Assembly (NCBI GenBank): GCA_000433135.1
Contig: HF991979.1
Location: forward strand, 6,449 to 20,418
Source: Clostridium sp. CAG:921
GTDB lineage: Bacteria > Bacillota > Clostridia > TANB77 > CAG-465
Direction: 5' to 3'
Length of the DNA stretch: 13,970 bases
This document shows positions 7,151-13,970 of this stretch, piece after piece; the first letter of the stretch is position 1, and every line of letters starts with the position of its first letter. Made by a program: the position numbers and the translations under genes. Below the pieces are notes generated by a model. That model was not told the DNA's origin. It ran no database searches and was given only the letters and a program-made list of their open reading frames with translations.

Positions 7151-7933
7151 ATGGAAACTATGAGATATCAAGAAAATAGGAAGAGTTATAAAGGAATAAT
7201 TATTGGATTTTTCTTATTTGTAATTATTGGAGGTACACTTATTTATCTTGGAATAAAGGAAGAGGGGGAACCTACGGTAATAGGCGGAAATGTTAAGGAT
7301 GAAATAAATAGCTTAGTTGATACTGAAAAGGTCAATTCAAATATAGAAGTAGCATCTTTAGTGGTAAATGTTACAGATAAAATTATAAAAGATAGTGAAA
7401 ATAAAAAGTTAATTGGAAATATGACACTTCCACAAATTTCAGTTGCTTCTGAAGAATTAAAAGAAATTAATGATGAAATATATAATAATTATTACGAAAG
7501 ATTTTCAAATTTGAAAAGTTCAATGGAAAAAGCTGAAAACAAGTTTAACTTTAATGTTTCTTATGAAAATTATGATAATGTTCAAAGTGGAAGAAGAATT
7601 TTGTCTATTGTTGTAAGACAAGAAATTGTTGATGCTTCTTCTAAGAAAAAAACAAATGAAAATGTTACTACTTACAATATTGATGTTGCCAAAAAAGAAG
7701 CTGTAAAATTAAATGAAATTTTACTACTATATTACGGGGCAGACTATAAGGCAATAGCAAAAAATAAAATAAAAGATTATTTAGTATCCAATAAGATGAT
7801 AAAAGAAGATGAATTTACATATGCAATTACTGGACTTGAAAATTTTTATATAAAAGATTCAAAAGTTCATATGATATTTAACAGTGAAGAGATTGTAAAC
7901 AGTAAATATGGTATTATTGATATTACTATTTAA
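7151..7933 (+). CDS. Membrane-anchored protein with PdaC/RsiV-like extracellular domain
   Basis: The protein has 260 residues: a short charged N-terminus, one transmembrane helix (about 14-34) and a predicted extracytoplasmic domain. The domain layout resembles the DUF4163 plus DUF3298 arrangement of PdaC, RsiV and similar envelope proteins. LPQISVASEELKEINDEIYN (93-112) has the usual start, where substrate-free anti-sigma and deacetylase-associated domains begin. NFNVSYENYDN (133-143), SIVVRQEI (152-159) and TTYNIDV (173-179) follow, and the end is FYIKDSKVHMIFNSEEI (232-248) with GIIDITI. No NodB catalytic domain is attached, so a deacetylase activity is not supported. The function is unknown and may be sensing or binding of cell-wall material. 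GGAGGTGAT (7139-7147) sets the ATG at 7151. It sits between the P-loop/Asp23 gene and glyQS, 14 bases before the latter. Confidence 0.7.
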   Translation: METMRYQENRKSYKGIIIGFFLFVIIGGTLIYLGIKEEGEPTVIGGNVKDEINSLVDTEKVNSNIEVASLVVNVTDKIIKDSENKKLIGNMTLPQISVASEELKEINDEIYNNYYERFSNLKSSMEKAENKFNFNVSYENYDNVQSGRRILSIVVRQEIVDASSKKKTNENVTTYNIDVAKKEAVKLNEILLLYYGADYKAIAKNKIKDYLVSNKMIKEDEFTYAITGLENFYIKDSKVHMIFNSEEIVNSKYGIIDITI

Positions 7934-7947
7934 AGGAGGAATGAGTG

Positions 7948-9330
7948 ATGGTTGATTCTATGGAAAACATAGTAAATCTTTGCAAATCAAGAGGTTATAT
8001 TTATCCTGGTTCTGATATATATGGTGGACTTGCAAATACTTGGGATTATGGTCCACTTGGTGTTGAATTAAAAAATAATATAAAAGCAGCATGGAGGAAA
8101 AAGTTTATTCAAGAATCTAAATATAATGTTGGATTAGACGCAGCTATTTTTATGAATCCAGAAACATGGGTAGCCTCAGGACATGTTGGTGGCTTTTCTG
8201 ATCCACTTATTGATTGTAAAGAATGTAAGACTAGACATAGAGCAGATAAACTAATAGAAGAATGGGCTCACGAACAAGGAAAAGATATGATAGCTGACGG
8301 CATGAGTGATGAACAAATGATAGAATTTATTAAAGAACATGAAATAATGTGCCCAAATTGTGGAAAGCAAAACTTTACTTCTATAAGAAAATTTAATTTG
8401 ATGTTTAAAACTTTCCAGGGAGTTACTGAAGATTCAAAATCAGAAATATATTTAAGACCTGAAACTGCTCAAGGAATTTTTGTAAATTTTAAAAATGTAG
8501 CAAGGACAACTAGAAGGAAAATTCCAATGGGAATAGCACAAATAGGTAAAGCCTTTAGAAATGAAATTACACCTGGTAATTTTATATTTAGGACTAGGGA
8601 ATTTGAACAAATGGAACTTGAATTTTTCTGTAAACCTGGTACTGACCTTGAGTGGTTTAATTATTGGAGAGAATATTGTAAAAATTTCTTACTATCTCTT
8701 GGAATAAACGAAGAAAATATCAGATTAAGAGATCATGAAAAGGATGAGTTGGTATTTTATAGCAAGGCCACTACTGATATAGAGTTCAAATTTCCTTTTG
8801 GTTGGGGCGAATTGTGGGGAATTGCTGATAGGACAGACTATGATTTATCTAAACACATTGAACATTCAAAACAAGACTTGTCTTATCAAGATCCTGAAAC
8901 GAATGAAAAATACGTTCCATATGTTATAGAACCTTCACTTGGGGCAGATAGAATGGCTCTTGCTGTTTTATGTAATGCTTATGAAAAACAAGTACTAGAA
9001 GGAGATGATTCTAGGGTTGTTCTTCATCTACATCCAACACTTGCTCCATATAAAGTTGCAGTGTTACCTCTATCTAAAAAATTAAGTGAAAGTGCAAGTA
9101 AGGTGTATAAGAAAATTTCAAAGAGATTTATGTGCGATTTTGATGAGTCTGGTAGTATTGGAAAAAGATACAGAAGAGAAGATGAAATTGGAACGCCTTA
9201 TTGCATAACTTACGATTTTGATTCATTAAAAGATGACTCTATTACTATAAGAGATAGAGATACTATGCAACAAGTAAGAATAAAGATAGATGAAATAGAA
9301 GATTATTTGAATGAGAAACTTGAATTTTAG
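7948..9330 (+). CDS. glyQS: Glycyl-tRNA synthetase, alpha2 (eukaryote-like) type
   Basis: A 460-residue class II synthetase that charges tRNA-Gly in the cytoplasm. It is the dimeric single-chain type, not the separate GlyQ/GlyS type. The N-terminus reads [16 protein letters not shown] and [14 protein letters not shown], both hallmarks of the family. Two CxxC pairs, C90/C93 and C135/C138, form a probable zinc site. Motif 2 is [19 protein letters not shown] (203-221) and motif 3 is PSLGADRM (329-336). The anticodon-binding domain spans about 362-456. I chose ATG 7948, 8 bases after AGGAGG (7934-7939); a GTG at 7945 in the same frame is also possible and adds one residue. An ATG at 7941 hits a stop after four codons. 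There is no T-box leader, since the ribosome binding site touches the previous stop. Often named glyS in other annotations. Confidence 0.96.
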   Translation: MVDSMENIVNLCKSRGYIYPGSDIYGGLANTWDYGPLGVELKNNIKAAWRKKFIQESKYNVGLDAAIFMNPETWVASGHVGGFSDPLIDCKECKTRHRADKLIEEWAHEQGKDMIADGMSDEQMIEFIKEHEIMCPNCGKQNFTSIRKFNLMFKTFQGVTEDSKSEIYLRPETAQGIFVNFKNVARTTRRKIPMGIAQIGKAFRNEITPGNFIFRTREFEQMELEFFCKPGTDLEWFNYWREYCKNFLLSLGINEENIRLRDHEKDELVFYSKATTDIEFKFPFGWGELWGIADRTDYDLSKHIEHSKQDLSYQDPETNEKYVPYVIEPSLGADRMALAVLCNAYEKQVLEGDDSRVVLHLHPTLAPYKVAVLPLSKKLSESASKVYKKISKRFMCDFDESGSIGKRYRREDEIGTPYCITYDFDSLKDDSITIRDRDTMQQVRIKIDEIEDYLNEKLEF

Positions 9331-9341
9331 GAGGAGATTTT

Positions 9342-9512
9342 ATGAAAAATGATAAAAAAAGCCAAAAACAAAAAAAATCTAACGGCGTTAATTCATCAAT
9401 GAGCATAAATATTTCAAAAGGTAAATCTGTAGCAAAGTATGTGATAGTTGGTATACTTTTGTTTGCAATGATTGGTTCTATGTTTGTAGGACTAATTTCG
9501 GCAATACAATAG
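9342..9512 (+). CDS. Small (56-residue) single-pass membrane protein
   Basis: A short open frame with an ATG at 9342 and a TAG at 9510-9512. The protein starts with a strongly basic, Lys/Gln/Ser-rich stretch (MKNDKKSQKQKKSNG), goes through a polar linker, and ends in one hydrophobic helix (about 33-53, with VIVGILLFAMIGSMFVGLI). Its ribosome binding site GGAGGAG (9330-9336) is among the best in the window and overlaps the glyQS stop, which strongly supports translation. The shape recalls the many short cationic one-helix proteins of Firmicutes such as DUF4044-type proteins, but I cannot name a family. It lies 40 bases upstream of cdaA, itself a membrane enzyme, so a role as partner or regulator of CdaA is a fair guess but only that. 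Confidence 0.75.
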   Translation: MKNDKKSQKQKKSNGVNSSMSINISKGKSVAKYVIVGILLFAMIGSMFVGLISAIQ

Positions 9513-9552
9513 TTTGTATAACAGATAATATATACTTAAGAGGTGACAGAAG

Positions 9553-10434
9553 ATGTTTAGTGGAATATATGAGAATTTTGTTGCTTGGATATATGAATTT
9601 ATTAAAGTATTGGATTTAACTAGCCCTATTAGGGTAGTTATTTTGATAGCTGATATTTTAATTGTTTCATTGCTAATATATTATTTTTATAAAATGATAA
9701 AAAAAACAAGGGCAGGTCAGATTTTTAAGGGGATAGTCTTACTTTTTGGATTGCTAGTTATTTCTAAATTATTTAATATGGTAATCTTGAAGTTTATACT
9801 TACTAATTTTCTTACATACGGTATATTGCTTTTAATAGTGGTATTTCAACCAGAACTTAGAAATGCGTTTGAAATGCTTGGTAGAAAAAGGATAGTAGAT
9901 GTTTTTGATATGGATGATAATATTTTAGTAAAACATTCTATATCAGAGATTGTAAAAGCTGTTGAAATAATGTCTTTAAAGCAAATAGGAGCTTTAATTG
10001 TAATTGAAAGAAGTACAAAAGTAACAGAGGTATTAAAAGAAGGAGTAGGACTTTCTGCTAAAGTTTCGTCAGAGTTAATACAAAATATTTTTATGCCAAG
10101 AACTCCTTTGCATGATGGTGCTATTGTAATTGACAAGAATCAAATTTTGGCTGCAAAGTGTATATTACCTCTTGCCTCTGAAATTTCAGTTCCAAAAAAT
10201 TTGGGTACAAGGCATAGGGCAGCAGTTGGTATAACCGAAATTTCTGATGCACTTGTAGTTGTTGTATCTGAAGAAACTGGTATAATATCACTTGTAGAAT
10301 CTGGGAAACTAACGAGAAATTTAACTGGTGATGAATTAAAAGCACTACTTATTGAAAAGTTAGATAGAACGCAAAATAGAAAAGCTATGAAAAATACGAA
10401 AAAAGGAAAGGACACACAAGAATCTCAAAAGTAA
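9553..10434 (+). CDS. cdaA: Membrane diadenylate cyclase CdaA (c-di-AMP synthase)
   Basis: This enzyme condenses two ATP into cyclic di-AMP, the second messenger that controls potassium and osmolyte uptake and cell-wall balance in Gram-positive bacteria. It has 293 residues with three N-terminal membrane helices (about 26-47, 57-76, 80-98) and a short coiled stretch. The DAC domain (about 125-270) faces the cytoplasm. The signature motifs are intact: PLHDGA (185-190) with the DGA triad and TRHRAAVG (219-226) with RHR. The FQPELRNAFEMLG stretch (98-110) that joins membrane and catalytic parts is typical of CdaA. The tail from about 272 is basic and low in complexity. AGGTGA (9541-9546) supports the ATG at 9553. 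The usual next genes, cdaR (YbbR repeats) and glmM, are missing; the next gene is unrelated. Also called dacA. Confidence 0.95.
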   Translation: MFSGIYENFVAWIYEFIKVLDLTSPIRVVILIADILIVSLLIYYFYKMIKKTRAGQIFKGIVLLFGLLVISKLFNMVILKFILTNFLTYGILLLIVVFQPELRNAFEMLGRKRIVDVFDMDDNILVKHSISEIVKAVEIMSLKQIGALIVIERSTKVTEVLKEGVGLSAKVSSELIQNIFMPRTPLHDGAIVIDKNQILAAKCILPLASEISVPKNLGTRHRAAVGITEISDALVVVVSEETGIISLVESGKLTRNLTGDELKALLIEKLDRTQNRKAMKNTKKGKDTQESQK

Positions 10435-10535
10435 ATTTTAGTAAAACTAGCAATAAAAAATATAGTATTGCTTTGGAATATATAAAAAGAATATTCATAT
10501 ATAGTAATTGTAAAGAAATTTGAGGTAATTATATA

Positions 10536-11432
10536 ATGAATACTCTTTTTATTGATGTATATAAATTTTCAACTATTAGAAAGACTACTAAAAAAAGCAT
10601 TATTACTCTAAAAGATGTTCTTTTTAAGTTTAAAATCTTCAAGTCCAGTATTGAAAATGTCTGGATATTGTTGCTTGATGTAAGTTTTTTAGAGTGTTTT
10701 TCGTGTCAAAAAAACTTACTTGAAAGGTATATTGCAAAGGTTTTTCTAAAAAAAATCAAGAAAATATTTTGCTGTGTTTTTGATAACTTAAATATTGTTT
10801 TGCCTACTTTTTTTAGCAAGTTAAGGTATAAAGATAGTGTTATAGATGTACTAAAGAAAATGTGCCCTTTAGCAAAGGAAGTTACAATTAGTAGTTCGGT
10901 CCCTTTAAATGATTATATATATATTACTGCTTTTGCTAAGAAAAGTAGTATTGATCTTGAAAAATTACGTATTAGTTTAATTTTAAACAATATTGATGGT
11001 ATAGAAATTGAAAAAATTATGCAATATATTTATAAGTATAAGTTTTTTGATATTTGTATGTGGAATACAAGTTCTACTTGCAAAGTGAAAATTCAAAAAT
11101 ATGTTGAAACTCTAAATGATGAGTATGGAACTTCAATTGATATTATATCAAAAGAGAACTTACACTTTTATGATGTATGTATTTCCTTTTTAGATATTTC
11201 AATAGATGATATTAGAAGTGATGTTATCGTAAGAAAAGATAATATGCTTTTAGAAATGTATAATATAGATAGTGATGTATACTCAGATGAAATTAAATAT
11301 TTTAATTGTAATGAGGAAAAAATAGAAAAATTTTTTAATATTAATGGACTGAAACTTGATGATTATTATAAAAAAGTATTAGGTTATGTATTTATGAATA
11401 CAAACCTTGACAATCGGTATATAATTACATGA
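10536..11432 (+). CDS. Unrecognised soluble protein between cdaA and greA
   Basis: I do not recognise a family for this 298-residue protein. It has no signal peptide and no clear membrane helix. It is rich in Ile, Asp, Lys and Phe and has nine Cys (54, 57, 79, 80, 110, 174, 182, 215, 258), including a CxxC-like SC pair at 54/57 and adjacent Cys at 79-80. The middle and C-terminal parts alternate strands and helices. FFDICMWNTSS (170-180), a helix, GTSIDIIS (198-205) and FYDVCISFLDI (211-221) read like a Rossmann-type fold, where a short polar strand end precedes a helix and an acidic strand end follows. This is inference, and no glycine-rich nucleotide motif is present. GAGGT (10522-10526) lies 9 bases before the ATG. 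The 101-base gap upstream is larger than others in this unit, so a separate promoter is possible, though none is convincing. Confidence 0.65.
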   Translation: MNTLFIDVYKFSTIRKTTKKSIITLKDVLFKFKIFKSSIENVWILLLDVSFLECFSCQKNLLERYIAKVFLKKIKKIFCCVFDNLNIVLPTFFSKLRYKDSVIDVLKKMCPLAKEVTISSSVPLNDYIYITAFAKKSSIDLEKLRISLILNNIDGIEIEKIMQYIYKYKFFDICMWNTSSTCKVKIQKYVETLNDEYGTSIDIISKENLHFYDVCISFLDISIDDIRSDVIVRKDNMLLEMYNIDSDVYSDEIKYFNCNEEKIEKFFNINGLKLDDYYKKVLGYVFMNTNLDNRYIIT

Positions 11433-11461
11433 TATGAGATTAATTTAGGAGGATAAAGAAT

Positions 11462-11944
11462 ATGGAAGAAAGAAATATAATGTTAACGCAAGAAGGATAT
11501 ACAAAGTTGGAAGATGAGTTAAAGTACTTAAAAGGACCAAAGAAAATGGAAGTAGCTGAAAGGATTAAGGTTGCTAGAGATTTTGGCGATTTATCTGAAA
11601 ACTCTGAATATGATGATGCTAAAAATGAACAAGCTTTATTAGAGCTTAGAATTCAAGAAATTGAGAACACTTTAAGACATGCAAAAGTAGTAGATGATGA
11701 TGAAGTAACTACAAGAAAAGCTGGTGTTGGTACACTTGTAACAGTACATGATTATGAATTTGATGAAGACATATCTTATGGTATAGTTGGTGCTACTGAA
11801 GTAAATATGGAAGAAAATAAAATATCTAATGAATCACCTGTTGGAAAAGCATTACTTGGCAGGAAAAAAGGCGAAGAGGTTGAAGTTGAAGCACCAGGTG
11901 GAATTATGAAATTAAAAATTCTTTCTATAGAAAAATTGCAATAA
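11462..11944 (+). CDS. greA: Transcription elongation factor GreA
   Basis: GreA enters the secondary channel of RNA polymerase and makes it cleave backtracked RNA so that paused complexes resume. At 160 residues it has the usual length. The N-terminal antiparallel coiled coil (about 8-78) carries the acidic tip FGDLSENSEYDDAKNEQ (41-57), including Asp43 and Glu46, which match the catalytic pair at the tip of E. coli GreA. The C-terminal FKBP-like domain spans about 84-158 and includes SPVGKALLGRKKGEEV. AGGAGG (11447-11452) precedes ATG 11462, and an internal Met at residue 7 is a less likely start. It is followed by lysS after 17 bases, a greA-lysS order common in Firmicutes. Confidence 0.97.
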   Translation: MEERNIMLTQEGYTKLEDELKYLKGPKKMEVAERIKVARDFGDLSENSEYDDAKNEQALLELRIQEIENTLRHAKVVDDDEVTTRKAGVGTLVTVHDYEFDEDISYGIVGATEVNMEENKISNESPVGKALLGRKKGEEVEVEAPGGIMKLKILSIEKLQ

Positions 11945-11961
11945 TATGCAAGGAGGTAAAC

Positions 11962-13467
11962 ATGGATATTAATAACGAATTAACAAAAGTTAGATTTGAA
12001 AAAGAAGAAAAATTAAAAGAATTAGGAATTATAACTCATCCTGAAAGATTCGAAAGAACTCATACTTTAAAAGAAGCTATGACATTGCCAGAAGGAACAG
12101 AAAATGTTAGTGTTGCTGGTCGTGTTATGTCAAAAAGAAAGATGGGTAAGATCTCCTTTATGGATTTAAGAGACATTGAGGGAAGAATACAGTTATGTAT
12201 AAAAAAAGATGAAGTTGGTGAAGAGTTGTACAAGCTTATTCATGAAACTTTAGATGTTGGAGATTTTATTGGAGTTACAGGTGAAATTTTTAAGACTCAG
12301 ACTGGTGAACAAACTATTAGAGTAAAGAAATATGAATTTTTAGGAAAAGCTCTAAGACCACTTCCAGAAAAGTTTCATGGGGTTACTAATCAAGAGATTT
12401 TATATAGAGAAAGACATTTGGATTTGATTATGAATGAGGAGACTAAAAAAAGATTTTTACTTCGTTCAAAATTTATCAAACTTATGCGTGAGTTTTTAGA
12501 TTCTAGAAACTTTATAGAAGTGGAAACACCTATTTTGCAAAATACAGCTTCTGGTGCTACTGCTAGACCTTTTATAACGCACCATAATACTTATAATGCT
12601 GATGTTTTTTTAAGAATTTCTCCAGAACTTACGTTAAAAAAGCTTATAATAGGTGGTTTTACTAATATTTATGAAATAGCAAGAGATTTTAGAAATGAAG
12701 GAATAAGTGTCAACCATTTACAAGACTTTACTATGATTGAAGGGTATAGTGCTTATTATAACTATAGAGATAATATGAAATTGATGCACGATATGATAAC
12801 TTATATTATTTCTAATTTGTTTGATGGTAATTTAAATGTAAAAATTGGAGATAAAGAAATTGATTTTGGTAGTGAATGGCAAGAAGTTACATTTAGAGAA
12901 TTACTTATAAAAGATTGTGGAATTGATATTGATAAGTACGAAACTGCAACTGATTTACTTGAAGAAATAAAGAAAAATAATATTGAATTGGAAGATGAAA
13001 ATTTAGAAAAACTAGGTAGAGGAAATTTGATTGATTTATTGTATAAAAAAGTAAGTAGGCCAAAAATAATAAATCCAACTTTTTTAACTTCACATCCAAT
13101 AGATTTATCACCACTTGCAAGAGCAAATGATGGCAATAGTAATTTGACAGATAGGTTCCAATTAATCGTAAATGGACAGGAAATTATAAATGGATATTCA
13201 GAGTTAGTAGATAGTGTAGAACAAGAAAAAAGATTTATTGAGCAAAGCAAATTAAAAGAAAATGGTGATGAAGAAGCTATGTCAATAGATCATGAATATA
13301 TAAAAGCAATGGAGTATGGTATGCCACCGATTTCTGGTTGGGGGCTTGGAATAGATAGATTTTTACAATTTTTAACTAATAGCTATAATATTAGAGATGT
13401 TGTATTATATCCACTTTTAAAAGCTAGAACTAATGTAGAAATAGATGATGATGAAGTAGAAAAATAA
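11962..13467 (+). CDS. lysS: Lysyl-tRNA synthetase, class II
   Basis: A 501-residue class II synthetase that charges tRNA-Lys in the cytoplasm. The N-terminal OB-fold anticodon-binding domain spans about 48-127, with VAGRVMSKRKMGKISFMDLRD-type sequence, followed by the linker LPEKFHG (134-140). The catalytic domain has motif 1 (about 169-190, FIEVETP), motif 2 (FRNEG, 243-247, with Arg244 and Glu246) and motif 3 (GLGIDR, 461-466). Lysine-pocket residues look kept: E260 and Y262, and NGYSEL (410-415). Two details are unusual. The motif 2 loop reads HLQDF (252-256) where most bacterial enzymes have HNPEF, and the C-terminus is extended by an acidic tail (EIDDDEVEK). AGGAGG (11951-11956) sets the ATG. 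No T-box leader precedes it. It is the last gene before a terminator. Confidence 0.95.
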   Translation: MDINNELTKVRFEKEEKLKELGIITHPERFERTHTLKEAMTLPEGTENVSVAGRVMSKRKMGKISFMDLRDIEGRIQLCIKKDEVGEELYKLIHETLDVGDFIGVTGEIFKTQTGEQTIRVKKYEFLGKALRPLPEKFHGVTNQEILYRERHLDLIMNEETKKRFLLRSKFIKLMREFLDSRNFIEVETPILQNTASGATARPFITHHNTYNADVFLRISPELTLKKLIIGGFTNIYEIARDFRNEGISVNHLQDFTMIEGYSAYYNYRDNMKLMHDMITYIISNLFDGNLNVKIGDKEIDFGSEWQEVTFRELLIKDCGIDIDKYETATDLLEEIKKNNIELEDENLEKLGRGNLIDLLYKKVSRPKIINPTFLTSHPIDLSPLARANDGNSNLTDRFQLIVNGQEIINGYSELVDSVEQEKRFIEQSKLKENGDEEAMSIDHEYIKAMEYGMPPISGWGLGIDRFLQFLTNSYNIRDVVLYPLLKARTNVEIDDDEVEK

Positions 13468-13471
13468 TTTT

Positions 13472-13513
13472 AAAATAGAGTGTTAACTTTTTATGAGGTT
13501 AATGCTTTATTTT
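13472..13513 (+). terminator. Probable intrinsic terminator after lysS
   Basis: A 16-bp stem pairs 13472-13487 with 13498-13513 around a 10-base loop, with three G-U pairs. The 3' arm ends in TTTATTTTT, so its T-rich end pairs with the A-rich 5' end, a form that could act on either strand. It starts 5 bases after the lysS stop. The low GC and wobbles lower certainty. Confidence 0.6.
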
Positions 13514-13649
13514 TATGATAAACGTGATAAAAATGTGAAATTTTTGTGAAAATATACTTTTGAATATTGAAATTATATTTTTTACAAAACTAACTCTGGG
13601 GGAAAGTGAGGACTTTTGAAGATTTTATGCTTAATTTTTATTAAAGTTC

Positions 13650-13678
13650 TTGATTTTTTTCTTTCTTTTATATATAAT
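13650..13678 (+). promoter_or_regulatory. Sigma-A-type promoter of spoVS
   Basis: The -35 box TTGATT (13650-13655) is 17 bases from a perfect TATAAT (13673-13678). Transcription would start near 13685 and leave a leader of about 48 bases, with a small hairpin GTAAC/GTTAC (13688-13692 with 13697-13701). The rest of the gap between the lysS terminator and this promoter (13514-13649) is AT-rich, and I see no gene or known motif in it. In B. subtilis spoVS is driven by sigma-H; I did not find a convincing sigma-H site here. Confidence 0.7.
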
Positions 13679-13732
13679 TTAGGTGTGGTAACATACGTTA
13701 CAAACAAATGAAGAATTATAGGGGGTAAAGTA

Positions 13733-13970
13733 ATGGATATATTAAAAGTATCTGCTAAGTCTAGTCCTAATTCGGTTGCTGGTGCAATTGCTGGACTTGT
13801 TAAGGAAAATGGAAGAGCTGAGATGCAGGCTATTGGTGCAGGAGCAATTAATCAAGCTGTTAAAGCTGTGGCTATTGCTAGAGGATTTGTTGCACCAACA
13901 GGTGTAGAACTTGTTTGTTCACCTGCTTTTACTGAGGTTACAATTGATAATGAAGATAAAACAGGTATAA
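13733..13970 (+). CDS. spoVS: Stage V sporulation protein S (3' truncated by window end)
   Basis: The first 79 codons of SpoVS, a small Alba-like nucleic-acid-binding family protein of about 86 residues. The sequence MDILKVSAKSSPNSVAGAIA, then AIGAGAINQAVKAVAIARGF and VAPTGVELVC, is almost the family consensus. In Bacillus it affects septation and coat steps of sporulation, but SpoVS proteins also occur in bacteria that do not sporulate, so it is not proof of sporulation. AGGGGG (13720-13725) supports the ATG at 13733. Only a few residues are missing at the C-terminus. It has its own promoter and is separate from the lysS unit. Confidence 0.95.
   Translation, partial: MDILKVSAKSSPNSVAGAIAGLVKENGRAEMQAIGAGAINQAVKAVAIARGFVAPTGVELVCSPAFTEVTIDNEDKTGI

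Noticed and set aside
10449..10472. Hairpin AGCAATA/TATTGCT after cdaA as terminator
   Set aside because: Only 7 bp with a 10-base loop and no T run follows, so it is too weak to call.
13616..13711. 31-codon hydrophobic ORF with a TTG start upstream of spoVS
   Set aside because: It overlaps the spoVS promoter, its Shine-Dalgarno-like GTGAGGA is only 3 bases from the start, and AT-rich DNA readily gives such frames. Conservation would be needed to revive it.
1..13970. CRISPR arrays, insertion sequences, tRNA or rRNA genes
   Set aside because: No regularly spaced repeats, transposase genes, terminal inverted repeats or tRNA cloverleaf sequences were seen on either strand.

Overview
The window is about 14 kb of very AT-rich DNA. 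Every gene lies on the + strand, and most starts are preceded by a strong AGGAGG-type ribosome binding site. Three sites match sigma-A promoter hexamers with exactly 17-bp spacers, and three hairpins look like intrinsic terminators. Together with alpha2-type glycyl-tRNA synthetase, CdaA, GreA, LysS and SpoVS, this points to a low-GC member of the Bacillota, most likely an uncultured or gut-type clostridial lineage. The spoVS gene hints at, but does not prove, a spore former. This placement is inference from gene content and base composition.

Region 1 (1-3985) is surface glycan and envelope biology. It opens with the 3' end of rfbA (dTDP-glucose synthesis for rhamnose) and a terminator. A new promoter then drives a four-gene unit: a membrane-anchored polysaccharide deacetylase, a family-2 glycosyltransferase, galE, and an unrecognised membrane protein with a coiled coil. 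A strong terminator at 3930-3985 closes it. These genes could supply nucleotide sugars, build a glycan, and trim its N-acetyl groups outside the cell.

Region 2 (about 4047-13513) looks like one long transcription unit with no convincing internal terminator: pnp, a P-loop/Asp23 two-domain protein, a membrane-anchored PdaC/RsiV-like protein, glyQS, a 56-residue membrane protein, cdaA, an unrecognised soluble protein, greA and lysS. It mixes RNA decay, tRNA charging, transcript cleavage, c-di-AMP synthesis and envelope functions. Its most striking element is non-coding. The pnp leader (4083-4167) folds on paper into a 35-bp hairpin that starts at about the predicted first transcribed base and ends just before the pnp ribosome binding site. 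The layout recalls the RNase III-processed, self-regulating pnp leader of E. coli.

Region 3 (13514-13970) is an intergenic stretch with a promoter for spoVS, which is cut off by the end of the window.

The points most worth following are the pnp leader hairpin, the P-loop/Asp23 protein directly downstream of pnp, cdaA without cdaR but with a tiny membrane protein upstream, and two proteins I cannot assign (3188-3916 and 10536-11432). I see no mobile elements, CRISPR arrays, rRNA or tRNA genes.
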